From NCBI GenBank assembly GCA_024689485.1, contig JAILDK010000099.1, forward strand, positions 1 through 35,032: DNA of 35,032 nt, given 5' to 3'. The notes under the pieces were generated by a model that saw only the letters and a program-made list of their open reading frames with translations, was not told the DNA's origin and ran no database searches. Positions 7,789-17,044 of the stretch are shown piece after piece. Source of the stretch: Fibrobacter sp. (GTDB taxonomy: Bacteria; Fibrobacterota; Fibrobacteria; Fibrobacterales; Fibrobacteraceae). A program made the translations under genes and the position numbers. Positions within the stretch are counted from its first letter, which is position 1. The number at the start of each line of letters is the position of its first letter.

Positions 7789-10700
7789 CTAGTTGAACCT
7801 CAACATCAAAGCGATTTCAAACGAAAGAATCTGTTCCGTGTGAGCCGTTTCATCATCGAGCTTTTCATGGATCTGGCGGTATTCGATGTAAGCGCTCATG
7901 CTCGCCATTTTGTTGAACTGGTAGCCGGCGCTCGGGCGAATATACCATTCATGAACACGCGACGGCACCGTGCGATCGGTCTTTTCGAGTTTCGGGAAGT
8001 ACACGGTGTAATCTTTGCCGTCAATCGTCCACTTCTTGTAAACGCCATCCGTTCCGCTTTCCTTATCCTTCGGGTCGTAACCGCTTTCCGGTTCATAGGT
8101 ATCACGGATCGTCTTCGTGTATTCGTAGCCAGCGGTAAAGCGCAGGTCAATATCGTTCTTGAGCTTAAAGTACCACTTCCAGAACTGGAATCCGCGCTTC
8201 GTCTTGAGCGGGTAAGAAATCGTCAGGTCGTTACCCACGTTGTAGCCGTAATCCTTGTACAGCGCCGTGTGAATCCAAGGCGTGTAGAAGTATTCCGTCG
8301 TATCCGTCTCATCGACAACCGCATTCGGCCAGTTCGTCTGCGAAATCACTTCCATTTTCGGACGGCGGTCCGTGAATTCAAGCTTTAAGAAGGTGTTGTC
8401 TTCAATGCGAATGTTCTGCTGCGTGAGGAAGCTAATGCGGATAAGCGGATTAAAGTTCCATACCGTTGTCCAGGAATCTTCGGCGCTCTGGAAAGGCTTT
8501 ACAGAACGCGTGTAGGTGTAATCCACACGGTGCGTCGTACTCACGCTGCGGAAGCCGTTCAAGAAGCCGATGCGCTGCGAGAAGTTCGGAACCGTCACGC
8601 CCACGCCCCACTTCGGCCAGACAATCACCGAGTCCGTGTACAGCGGATATTCGCGGGACTGGCTAAAGCTCTGCTTCCACTGCATATCCGCGACAATGCC
8701 AATGCTCCAGATCGGAAGCGTAAGGCCCGTCGAAAGGTTCAAGGTTCGATCGACGCTGTGCGTAAAGTTACCCTGGTAAACGAGAGTATCCACATGCGAA
8801 TTGCGGTATTCCGCAAAGCCCGTATAGTCGTCGCGGTGATCAAGGCCCATGTCGCCCGAAACAATGTTCCAAAGTCCACGATTGCGGTAACCGTTACCGA
8901 TGCCCAAGCCGTACAAGTAATACTGCAGCGGCGTCACACCCTGTTCTTCGTACAACTGCGAAAGGGTAAAGTTTTCACCCACCGTCGAAAGGTCCACCGT
9001 CCAAGTCGCCTTCACATCGCGCCAGCGGAGTTTTTCAAAGAAGCTCTGCGCCGCATTCTTGTCGCCAAAGAGCTTCAAGAATTCCACCAGGCGGAACGCC
9101 GGGGCAAATTCAAAACGGTTCGTCTGGGAAATCGTCCAGTAATTCTTATCGACCGTCGTCGCATCGTAAAGATCGTATTCATCCGGGATCGTCTTCTGCT
9201 GCTTAAACGAAGACGTAAACGAGAACGTCATCGGAAGGAACGGAATGATCGCCGGGGAGAACGTCGTCTTGAACTGCTGCGTACGGGAACGTTCATTCTT
9301 CAAGATACCGTAAGAACGTCCGTATTCCCTGCGGCCCACGCTATCGACCTTGTAATAGACCGTGCTGTCGTACAAAATCTTGTACGTGCTCGGATCGTCC
9401 ATGTCGATGAGGGATGTATCGCCTTCGGCGCTCACGACCGCCACCGTATCGTACGGAATCACGACGACGCTATCCGGGGAAACGTAAATCTTGCGGTCGG
9501 TATGGTCAAAGTCAAAGATGTCATCCGAAGCGAACATGCCACCGTTTTGCGTCGTCCAGAAATTTTCCTTCGCAAAGTCTTCCTGGTCGCCACCGCCGAA
9601 CATGTCACGGGTAATGTTCAAGCTGTAGCTCGTCGTGAGGAACGGGAAAATATTCCAGCGGATATTCGCCTTGTGCGTCAAATCGATCGTATAAGTCGTC
9701 GTTTTGTCAACCTGCGGTTCCGTAAAGTCCGGATCGCGTTCCTGGTTCACGTAGCGGATATAGCTCAAATCAAAGAGGGTCAGGTCCACCGTCTGCGGCC
9801 ACGGTTCAAACGAAGCGTCGGCAAAGCTCTTTGCCCAGGCGGAATTTTTCAAGAAGTCGAACGGTTTATAATTGAAACGGTTGAACGTACCGAGGCTATA
9901 CTCGATGATCGTGTGGTAAGAATAGGTCGAGTCCGCGGCAGTCGTCGAACGGGATTCCGTTTCCGTGTAGCTGTAACTCCAAGCCGGACGTTCGAGGAAG
10001 ACCTGGGAAAGCACTTCCTTGATCGGGGTCGACTGCATCTTGTAATCTTTGCTGTAGCTAAAGCTGAAGCGTCTTGTGCGGCTAAAGGACTGGTAGCCCT
10101 GAGATTCCGCATCCGCGCGGAGCTCTTCTTCGTCGTCCGCATTTTCAACGACAAGCTTTCCATCCCAAACGTCCTTGGCAAAGTCGCCGAGGTTGTCGTG
10201 CGTCAGTTCAAGGTCATCGGTCGGCTTCAAGTACGGGCGTTCCGTGGTGCTGCTGTAGCCCACGCTCATCGGCATGTGGAAGCCTTCATCATCCGGCAAG
10301 AACTTGTTCCAGTTCACGCTTGCATCGGCCGCAAGGTCGAGCTGCGAAGCCGCATCCGAAAGCGCGGGCTTCGGAGAATTTCCCGTCGTCGAAAGCGTCG
10401 CAAAGTTTCCATCCTGGTAACGCGCCGAAGCCGACACAGAAAGGAAGTCCGCAAAGTTCGCCTGGCCCGCCGTTCTAAAGGCGTAGCCCCAATCGGTATC
10501 CATATCCGAAAGACGCAAGTCATCAATCCAGAATTCACCTTCCAAATCCGCAGGCGAAGCGTCATCGTCCGCAATAATCACAAAGCGGATCCAGTCCACG
10601 GAAGTCGTCGAAGGATTACCGACAAGCTTCAAGACTTCTTCACGGTCACCGCCGATCGAATCCACCACCGCTTCCAAATACGGCGGGCGACGTCCCTTCT

Positions 10701-13700
10701 TCAAATCCGAGAACGCAGAAAGCTTTTCTGCAAAGGCGTTCGCAAGCCAGTTTCTTTCGTGGCAGTCCGCTTCACGTTCCGCCGCCGTACAGTTGATCTT
10801 GACCGGTCTAAAGCTCCATTCGTAATAGTCCGTCGAACCGTCCAAAGAACCTTCACCGAACTGCAACGCAAATCGCACCGGCGTCTTCGAAGCTTCCGTC
10901 TCGTAATGGATTTCCATCTTCAACGTCTTGTACTTCGTCAGGTCCTTTTCGTCGGAATCGAAGACGCGCGTCGCTCCCACGGACTGTCCCGGAGAAAGGT
11001 TCTGGTACTTGAGCACAAGAGCCGTTTCCTTCAAAGCCGCATTCGTTTCCGCATCGCGTTCCGTCGCCGTGTTCGGGCTCTTGTAATAGGTTCCCGAATT
11101 TTCACGGTTGTTGAGCGTCGAAACGCTCAAGTAAGTCGTATCGGAACTCGACGTTTCCGCCGAGATTTCCACTTCGCTACCGTCCACGACTGCGGTCTGG
11201 GAATTGCCCGAAGACGTCGTCTTGAACTTGCTCGAAACATCGGAAGCTTCCCAAGAGTTGCCCATTACGCCGAGGTTCGCAATTTGCACCTTGGCTTCTG
11301 CGACACCGTTGTTGATCTTGCCCATCCAAAGTCTCGAGAACTGAGCCTGGGCGAGAATCGTCGCGTAGCTTTCACCGGTTGCCGAAACAATCGTATCGAA
11401 CTGATCGAGAGGAATCTTCCACTTGCGCCAGCCATTCTTGAGAGTTTCAAAATTCGCATCGTCTTCATCTGTCAAATCGATGCGGTAACGCACAAAGCTG
11501 ATGTCCGTGTCGAGAGATCCGTTCTTGTTGATGTCTTCCGTATCGTAAGCGCGTTCGCCCGAGTTGCCTTCCGTGCCGTTGATCGAAACCGGCGGATCGC
11601 TTTCGTCGTCGAGATCGTCGTCAAAATTATCACGGGCAATATCCGTATTCGTCGCATCGGAATTTGCACTGGTCTTGGTCGTGCTCACGCAGCCGTTCAT
11701 GCGGCAGTCCCAAATGGTGAGCGTTTCTTCCGAACCGGAAACACCGTCCAAGCCTTTATCGTGCAAGGCGGTCGTCGTGCCCAAATCGTTTTCACCGTCA
11801 TATTCTCCGTTCGGAGCTTCGCCGTTAATCGAAAGGTCTTCGCTCACAAGGCCCAAATCCAAATAGAGGCTTCCGACGTTACCACGGGCAACGACTTCCA
11901 CATACTTCATGTCGCTCAAGTCTTGGTAGTAGCTCGAGTTCGGGCGCATAATGCCGCCCCAGCTGTTGCCCGCCAAATTGTCGTTCGGACGAAGCGTCAT
12001 CTTGAGCACGGTCAAGCGCTGATTGTCCACATCGCTGTTGCCGACAGTCGGGTAAATGTTCTTGTACAGCACCGAGTTGTTGCTGTGCCAAATAAATTCA
12101 CCCTTGTGCTTGTAATCCTGATTTTCGATATACGTGCTCGGAACCGTATCCACACCGCCCGGAGGAGAAGCCGGATACCAGGAGAGGCGCGTCAGCGGAT
12201 ACACCAGTCCCGATTCGCTGGATTCAAAGTCTTCGAGGAGAGCCGTCTGATCGCTGCTCGTGTTCGCATTGTGATAGCTGCTTGCGAATTCCGTTTCAAA
12301 GCGCCAGTTCGAAGTCGCCTTCGTATCGATGCCCGGAATCATGTTCACAAGATCCGTCATCCACTGCGTCGTATCCTGCAAGCGCAGGTTCATGCCCCAG
12401 AGGAAGCTCGAATACGGTTCGCTGCCGAGCGTCGGCGTGCTCGCCGTGGTACTCTGGCTCTTGTAAAGCGCCGTGATACCGAAGAGAGAACCTTCGCCGA
12501 ATCCGTAGCGGGTCAGCGGAAGTTCCGCACGGGCGCCGAGCAAAACCTTGTTGTCGATTTCGAACAAAGGTTCGCATTCGAATTCGACCGTGATTTCCTT
12601 GTTCGGGTCAAGAGCCGTTTCGCTCAAAAGTTCAATTTGGCCAAGCTCGTAGTTCACATCGTAGTCCACGCCCCGCGTCAAGACTGTCGAGCCCGCCTTC
12701 AATTTTTCAGAACCTTCCGAAATATCCATACAGCTTCCGGAGTTCACCGAGTAACTCGAACTCGGATCGCGGACGCTGATCACCGAATTTCTTCTCTTAC
12801 CGACGCTTTCAAAGTAGAAGCGGTTCGTGAACTTCGTGCCCAGGTTCGAAACCGGAAGCGTATAAAGCTTTGCCATCGCTGCAGAAGAGTCCACGTTGCG
12901 GAAAGGTTCCAAGCAGTTTTCACGTGCACGTGCCGAAGAGTTCGCCCCCGAATACCACGACAGCGGACGGCAAGGCAGCCACATTTCACCCGTGTAAGAA
13001 CCGGAAGCGTCCTTCTTAAAGATCGTCGCATCGCCCGTGAGGATCGTATTCGTCGTCGTATCGACAAGACCGAGTGTCTTCAAATACGTTCCCGAAATCC
13101 CCGACTTGTTCTTGGCACGCAAGACAAAGCTCGAAGCGCTTTCGTCGGAAATGCCAATCGAATAAACGTTACGGAGCATCAACTTGTCAATATCCGTCAG
13201 TTCCGAAAGGGTCGCGTCCCATTGAATCAAAACCACTCGGGAACCATGCGTCACCGTCGAGCCAACGCGACCCGTTCCGTCATCGGACCAACTCGCCGCG
13301 ATGAGCGTATTCTTGGAAGCTCCGAGGACTTTCACAATACCCGTTTTCTTATCATACGAATAATCGCTCGAATCCATCGGCACCAACCGGTCCACCACCT
13401 TTTCGATAGGCGCACCGCTTGGAGGCGTATAGACAGCAGTCACCTTTTCCACCACGTTCGTCGTCGTATTGGTCGGAGCGCGTTTGTAAAGCTTTAAGCT
13501 CGTCGCCGTATAGCTCGAAGTGCTGCGACCCGCAAGTCCATTGCTGATGTAGTTGTCACGGGATTCATGGTTCAGGAAGTAGTAACGGTAAGCGATGAAT
13601 TGCTTATCCTGAATCTGGAATTCCGTCGTACTCGAACTTGCATTGATCGTGTACTTTTCCTGACTTCCACCGTCCTGCGAAGCGATTGTCGTAAGCCACC

Positions 13701-14568
13701 AGTCGCCGAGCTTCCATTCCGCCTTGATACCGAAAAGGCCCTTGTGGTTTTCCGAATAACCGGTGAGTTCCGTACCCGGCAAAGCGAGGGATGTCGTACC
13801 CGCTTCAATGCGCTGCAGAATGTAATCTTCGAATTCGCCCTTGTAAGATTCTTCGTAAACGACGCGGATCTGGTTCTTTGCCCCGAGACCGCTTTCCACG
13901 TTGTTCACTTCCACCGTAATGTACGGCCCAATCTTACCCTTCACCATAAAGCTCGGGTCATAGGAAAGCGTCGGGCTCGGGAACAGATTGTCCTTGGTGC
14001 TGCCCGGAGCGTCATCCTTTTCGCCGCGGCCCGAAAGACGAATATCCATCGTACCCTGCAGCATGAGCTTCGGCTTGTCAAAACCAAAATCCTTCATCCA
14101 GGAAGGCATGTTGATCGGAATATCGATATCGTAAAGCGTGCCGGATTCCGGTTCGGAGTATCCACCGCTGCTCTGGCCCGCAAACGAGTTGGTCCACAGG
14201 CGGTTAAAGCCCGCCGCATACATATCCGTCACATAGGTTGCGATTTCCGGATAGTTCGAAGACCAGAGTTCCATTGTGTCACGGCTCAGCGGATTCACGT
14301 AACTCTTCTTCACTTCCATTTCACGATTTTCAAAATCGATGTTGTGCTCGTACTTTTCGTTCCGAGGCGGCTTCATCAGCGAAGAGTTCTGGCCGACACC
14401 GTTTTTCGGCGCAATATCCGAAAGAGGCGTCACATTGGGAGGAAGCGGAATATATTGGACCGCGCTATTTGCGGAACTCGAAGAATTTTCGGATACAGAG
14501 GAATCCGCCGTCTCCTGTGCAGAAGACAGTGCTGCTAAAAGCGTAAAGACGGCTAAAAGCCTTTTCAT
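7789..14568 (-). CDS. sprA: SprA/Sov-type outer-membrane translocon of type IX secretion
   Basis: This 2259-residue protein begins with a signal peptide (MKRLLAVFTLLAALSSA, probable cleavage before QETAD). It has the features of SprA, the giant single-chain beta-barrel through which type IX secretion substrates cross the outer membrane. LFGIKAEWKLGDWWLTTIAS lies near residue 277, LTRGVDYDVNYELGQIELLS with EITVEFECEPLF near 630-665, FGEGSLFGITALYKS near 690, and the ALLEDFESSESG segment near 776. The second half is made of alternating aromatic/polar strands and the chain ends in EIALMLRFN, a barrel-type C-terminus. Length is close to the roughly 2400 residues of Flavobacterium SprA. Other type IX components (PorV, GldKLMN) are not in this window. 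Downstream, the CHR and thioesterase genes follow in the same direction. No strong Shine-Dalgarno is seen. Confidence 0.85.
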   Translation of the reverse strand: MKRLLAVFTLLAALSSAQETADSSVSENSSSSANSAVQYIPLPPNVTPLSDIAPKNGVGQNSSLMKPPRNEKYEHNIDFENREMEVKKSYVNPLSRDTMELWSSNYPEIATYVTDMYAAGFNRLWTNSFAGQSSGGYSEPESGTLYDIDIPINMPSWMKDFGFDKPKLMLQGTMDIRLSGRGEKDDAPGSTKDNLFPSPTLSYDPSFMVKGKIGPYITVEVNNVESGLGAKNQIRVVYEESYKGEFEDYILQRIEAGTTSLALPGTELTGYSENHKGLFGIKAEWKLGDWWLTTIASQDGGSQEKYTINASSSTTEFQIQDKQFIAYRYYFLNHESRDNYISNGLAGRSTSSYTATSLKLYKRAPTNTTTNVVEKVTAVYTPPSGAPIEKVVDRLVPMDSSDYSYDKKTGIVKVLGASKNTLIAASWSDDGTGRVGSTVTHGSRVVLIQWDATLSELTDIDKLMLRNVYSIGISDESASSFVLRAKNKSGISGTYLKTLGLVDTTTNTILTGDATIFKKDASGSYTGEMWLPCRPLSWYSGANSSARARENCLEPFRNVDSSAAMAKLYTLPVSNLGTKFTNRFYFESVGKRRNSVISVRDPSSSYSVNSGSCMDISEGSEKLKAGSTVLTRGVDYDVNYELGQIELLSETALDPNKEITVEFECEPLFEIDNKVLLGARAELPLTRYGFGEGSLFGITALYKSQSTTASTPTLGSEPYSSFLWGMNLRLQDTTQWMTDLVNMIPGIDTKATSNWRFETEFASSYHNANTSSDQTALLEDFESSESGLVYPLTRLSWYPASPPGGVDTVPSTYIENQDYKHKGEFIWHSNNSVLYKNIYPTVGNSDVDNQRLTVLKMTLRPNDNLAGNSWGGIMRPNSSYYQDLSDMKYVEVVARGNVGSLYLDLGLVSEDLSINGEAPNGEYDGENDLGTTTALHDKGLDGVSGSEETLTIWDCRMNGCVSTTKTSANSDATNTDIARDNFDDDLDDESDPPVSINGTEGNSGERAYDTEDINKNGSLDTDISFVRYRIDLTDEDDANFETLKNGWRKWKIPLDQFDTIVSATGESYATILAQAQFSRLWMGKINNGVAEAKVQIANLGVMGNSWEASDVSSKFKTTSSGNSQTAVVDGSEVEISAETSSSDTTYLSVSTLNNRENSGTYYKSPNTATERDAETNAALKETALVLKYQNLSPGQSVGATRVFDSDEKDLTKYKTLKMEIHYETEASKTPVRFALQFGEGSLDGSTDYYEWSFRPVKINCTAAEREADCHERNWLANAFAEKLSAFSDLKKGRRPPYLEAVVDSIGGDREEVLKLVGNPSTTSVDWIRFVIIADDDASPADLEGEFWIDDLRLSDMDTDWGYAFRTAGQANFADFLSVSASARYQDGNFATLSTTGNSPKPALSDAASQLDLAADASVNWNKFLPDDEGFHMPMSVGYSSTTERPYLKPTDDLELTHDNLGDFAKDVWDGKLVVENADDEEELRADAESQGYQSFSRTRRFSFSYSKDYKMQSTPIKEVLSQVFLERPAWSYSYTETESRSTTAADSTYSYHTIIEYSLGTFNRFNYKPFDFLKNSAWAKSFADASFEPWPQTVDLTLFDLSYIRYVNQERDPDFTEPQVDKTTTYTIDLTHKANIRWNIFPFLTTSYSLNITRDMFGGGDQEDFAKENFWTTQNGGMFASDDIFDFDHTDRKIYVSPDSVVVIPYDTVAVVSAEGDTSLIDMDDPSTYKILYDSTVYYKVDSVGRREYGRSYGILKNERSRTQQFKTTFSPAIIPFLPMTFSFTSSFKQQKTIPDEYDLYDATTVDKNYWTISQTNRFEFAPAFRLVEFLKLFGDKNAAQSFFEKLRWRDVKATWTVDLSTVGENFTLSQLYEEQGVTPLQYYLYGLGIGNGYRNRGLWNIVSGDMGLDHRDDYTGFAEYRNSHVDTLVYQGNFTHSVDRTLNLSTGLTLPIWSIGIVADMQWKQSFSQSREYPLYTDSVIVWPKWGVGVTVPNFSQRIGFLNGFRSVSTTHRVDYTYTRSVKPFQSAEDSWTTVWNFNPLIRISFLTQQNIRIEDNTFLKLEFTDRRPKMEVISQTNWPNAVVDETDTTEYFYTPWIHTALYKDYGYNVGNDLTISYPLKTKRGFQFWKWYFKLKNDIDLRFTAGYEYTKTIRDTYEPESGYDPKDKESGTDGVYKKWTIDGKDYTVYFPKLEKTDRTVPSRVHEWYIRPSAGYQFNKMASMSAYIEYRQIHEKLDDETAHTEQILSFEIALMLRFN

Positions 14569-14710
14569 CCTAAACCATATCCGACATCGTTTTCACACTG
14601 GTGGCAAAGTGCATTTAAAATACAGAAACACCCTTTTACAGCCCACACAATGTCGGTAGAAAGTAATAAAATTTCAACATCAAAATGGACGCCATGCCTC
14701 AGAATGCGAC
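14569..14710 (-). promoter_or_regulatory. Leader and presumed promoter region of sprA
   Basis: This AT-rich spacer should contain the sprA promoter, but I see no convincing -35/-10 pair. CCGACAT (14581-14587) and ATGTCGG (14650-14656) form an inverted repeat 62 nt apart, which could close a large loop in the sprA leader or be a chance match. The -10-like TATGGT lies 5 nt before the ATG. Confidence 0.3.
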
Positions 14711-14716
14711 AAAAAG

Positions 14717-14742
14717 AAAGGCCCGAATCGCTTCGGGCCTTT
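14717..14742 (-). terminator. Rho-independent terminator of the AIPR-family gene
   Basis: The 11-bp stem AAAGGCCCGAA / TTCGGGCCTTT has a 4-nt loop. On the minus strand it is followed by CTTTTT. It starts about 20 nt after the stop codon of the AIPR gene and insulates sprA from that transcript. Confidence 0.88.
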
Positions 14743-14763
14743 TCTTGAATCTTTGAATTCGGA

Positions 14764-16641
14764 TTACTTGAGGAACATATCGATGTCGCCCAAGCACTTT
14801 TCCCAAGACTTATCCTTCGCAACCAGCATCTGCATGATCTTGTCGTAAGTCGCGGTAGTGCCGAATCCCTTCCAAAGACGGCGTTCGACATTTTCACCCG
14901 AATCCTTGTCGATCGTGGTGATGGTATCGTAGTAGTCCTTGTTATCCTTGAATTCGCCGACGAGAATCGACTTGAGATAATCGCTGTAGATGCGGGAAGC
15001 ATACTTGAGGAGCGAATCGTTGAAGTCGAGTTCGTTTGCCACGAGATATTCAAAGTCCTGGATCGGATTGCCGTAAACGAGCCAGTGGCGAAGAGCAATG
15101 GCCACGACCACGTCGCGCACGGCACTGCGGAACAGGAACTTGTCTTCCAAGCGGCCGTTCCACGTAATCTTCGTGAGCGGGTTACCGTCATTCGCTTCAA
15201 TCGACACGCCCTTACCCGGAACCACATTGCGGATCTTGATCGGGAGACGGGTCAAAAGCTGCCAAGCCTTCGTAAAGGCGATCGTCTTGCGGACGAAATC
15301 ACGTTCCTTGTCCGGTGCCACGCGGAGGAAGGCGCCGAAGCAGTGCTGATAAAGGCTTTCCTTATCGAAAATGCAGTCGCTCGAACGGCTTTCCGAAATT
15401 CGGCCATCCATCATAAAGAGCGTCTTTGCAAGTTCCGGGCGCATACGCACTTCAAGCTTACGGGTACGGGCTTTGAGGCGCACACCGTCCTTGTAAACGT
15501 AGGTGAAGCCTTCTTCCTGGTAACGCTGCCAAATGAAGAACTGCAAATCGTCTGCAGCACGGAGATGGTAGCTGAACACCGGGTTCTGACGGTTGTTCGC
15601 CATCGTCACCTGACGGAGGAAGGAGTCGGCTTCCGGATACGGAACCACGACCTTCACGAGCACGAACGGGTTCACCGGATTCTTGCTCTTCTTGAAGTAC
15701 TGTTCGTAAGTAAAGAGGGACTGGGCGCCGTTGATGATCTTCGGGCGTTCAATCTGCAAAACCTTCTTGCCATCGCGATCCTTCAAGCGCAGGTCATCGC
15801 CCGTGAGGGTCATACCGTTGTGGAGGAACGGAAAGTCGCTTGCGTCGTTTGCCTTTTCCATTTCCTGGAAGGCGTCGATCAAAGCGGCGTTCGTATGGGT
15901 CAAGTTACCGAGGTAAGTACGGATGTTGCTCGAAACGATCGCCATGTTGTGTTTCGTCTTGAGGCGCTTACCGAGGGTCTGGTGATAATCGAAAATCGTA
16001 CGGATCGGGCAGAAGCCGACAAAGAGTTCGCCGCTCTGGCTTGTCATGTGAAGCGGTTCGTCCTGCATCACGATGTCGAGCTTGTCGTCGTTATTGCGGA
16101 AATCCTTGGCGAGGTCATCGTGTTCGGCGCGGATTTCGAGCTTCGCGCGGATATCGGACTTCCAGATGTTGAGCTTGCGACGCATATCCTTCAAGGTGCG
16201 TTCCATTTCAGCATCGGTCACATAGCGACTGGAAAGCGTGCGGAGAACGGTAATTTCGAGGGTTTCCATGTACGGACGGCTAGCCGGCTGGTCTTCGTCC
16301 TCTTCCGGGGCGTCCATCTTGATGACATCCCACGGGTCCGCTTCTTCGCGGAGGGACATGAAGAACGGATTATCCGGATCGCTCGTGCGGAAGACAGCAA
16401 TCTGGAGCTGCTTCAGATCGTGGGTCAGGTTGTGCATGACCTTTTCGAGCGGGGTCGTTTCGTCGATGAAAATGAAAATTTCAAGGAAGCCCTGGGAATA
16501 CTGGAAGCCGTGGAAACAGCCTTCTTCATCTAAATTGAGGTGTCTCAACGCCTTAATGCGATCGGTCGGATCGTTCGGGTTCAAGCTGAGCAAACTGGCT
16601 ACGAATGAAAGTCTACGTTCTTGCGCTTTCGTTAATTCCAT
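14764..16641 (-). CDS. AIPR-family (abortive infection type) protein
   Basis: The 625-residue cytoplasmic protein matches the AIPR family (named for abortive-infection phage resistance). The core motifs appear in order: SSNIRTYLG (237-245), NAALIDAF (251-258), FPFLHNGMTLTGDDL (270-284), KIINGAQSLF (301-310) and VTMANNRQNPV (345-355). The N-terminal 200 residues, including an acidic stretch APEEDEDQ near 111-118, are less recognisable. The biochemical activity of AIPR proteins is not settled; in other genomes they occur beside Z1-type helicases, MORC/GHKL ATPases and DNA methylases in restriction-like clusters. None of those partners is present here. Base composition and codon use look like the neighbours, so recent transfer is not apparent. 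A GAGGA site precedes the ATG and a clean terminator follows. Family assignment is firm, the role open. Confidence 0.8.
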   Translation of the reverse strand: MELTKAQERRLSFVASLLSLNPNDPTDRIKALRHLNLDEEGCFHGFQYSQGFLEIFIFIDETTPLEKVMHNLTHDLKQLQIAVFRTSDPDNPFFMSLREEADPWDVIKMDAPEEDEDQPASRPYMETLEITVLRTLSSRYVTDAEMERTLKDMRRKLNIWKSDIRAKLEIRAEHDDLAKDFRNNDDKLDIVMQDEPLHMTSQSGELFVGFCPIRTIFDYHQTLGKRLKTKHNMAIVSSNIRTYLGNLTHTNAALIDAFQEMEKANDASDFPFLHNGMTLTGDDLRLKDRDGKKVLQIERPKIINGAQSLFTYEQYFKKSKNPVNPFVLVKVVVPYPEADSFLRQVTMANNRQNPVFSYHLRAADDLQFFIWQRYQEEGFTYVYKDGVRLKARTRKLEVRMRPELAKTLFMMDGRISESRSSDCIFDKESLYQHCFGAFLRVAPDKERDFVRKTIAFTKAWQLLTRLPIKIRNVVPGKGVSIEANDGNPLTKITWNGRLEDKFLFRSAVRDVVVAIALRHWLVYGNPIQDFEYLVANELDFNDSLLKYASRIYSDYLKSILVGEFKDNKDYYDTITTIDKDSGENVERRLWKGFGTTATYDKIMQMLVAKDKSWEKCLGDIDMFLK

Positions 16642-17044
16642 TTTATTCCTCTAATTAGCTCCTGATATGGAGTTTCTGATATCCATATACATAGATAATT
16701 AAAATATTACTTCTTTTCGAGCTTTTACACCAAAAAATCTTGTTTCAAAATTTTTACATCTATTTTTAGGGCCATTCCTATAAGCGCCCTCTCTTGTTTC
16801 TGAAACAAATGAAGCAGGTGCAAATCCCTCCGAAAATTCACTTTAGTCTAGAGCGGGCTCTAAACATTTTGACTAAAAGATAGAAAATTTGGCCCTCTAA
16901 AAAAAGACAAATTTCGTCAAAAATTTTCGACATTTTTTGGCGGATTTGACAAATCAGGCTTTTTTGCGACTGAAAGGGCCTTTTGGACGGCTGAACGGGG
17001 CCGATTTTTTTGGAATTCGCCGGGATTCTTTATAGTTTAAGAAT
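16642..17044. other. AT-rich intergenic region with several dyad symmetries
   Basis: No gene is seen in these 403 nt between the divergent AIPR and metallo-beta-lactamase-fold genes. The stretch is much richer in A and T than its flanks. It holds an odd-centred 15-nt palindrome TTGTTTCTGAAACAA (16794-16808) with a second TTGTTTC about 55 nt to its left. A nested inverted repeat has outer arms TTTAGTC (16842-16848) / GACTAAA (16871-16877) and inner arms TAGAGC/GCTCTA (16849-16862). A 13-nt palindrome GATTTGACAAATC lies at 16943-16955. These could be operators or RNA hairpins; nothing shows which. Confidence 0.6.
17033..17038 (+). promoter_or_regulatory. -10-like element placed for leaderless start of the MBL-fold gene
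   Basis: TAGTTT (overlapping TATAGT at 17031-17036) ends exactly 6 nt before the ATG at 17045, and there is no Shine-Dalgarno between. If used, transcription would start at or next to the A of the start codon. No clear -35 box is seen. Confidence 0.4.

Noticed and set aside
8530-13497. A 1655-codon open frame on the plus strand opposite sprA.
   Set aside because: It is a shadow of sprA. The product is a biased, Arg/Val/His-rich sequence without domains or signal, and the minus-strand frame has clear protein-family features.
15085-16533. A 482-codon plus-strand frame opposite the AIPR-family gene.
   Set aside because: It is a composition-driven shadow; the minus-strand frame has conserved AIPR motifs, a Shine-Dalgarno and a terminator.
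16811-16827. A GAAnnnGGTGnAAnTCC string resembling the conserved core of cobalamin riboswitches.
   Set aside because: The flanking parts of that riboswitch (a well-paired P5 stem, the GCnACTGT segment and the B12 box) are absent, and the downstream gene is not a cobalamin gene. It is treated as a chance match within the dyad-rich spacer.
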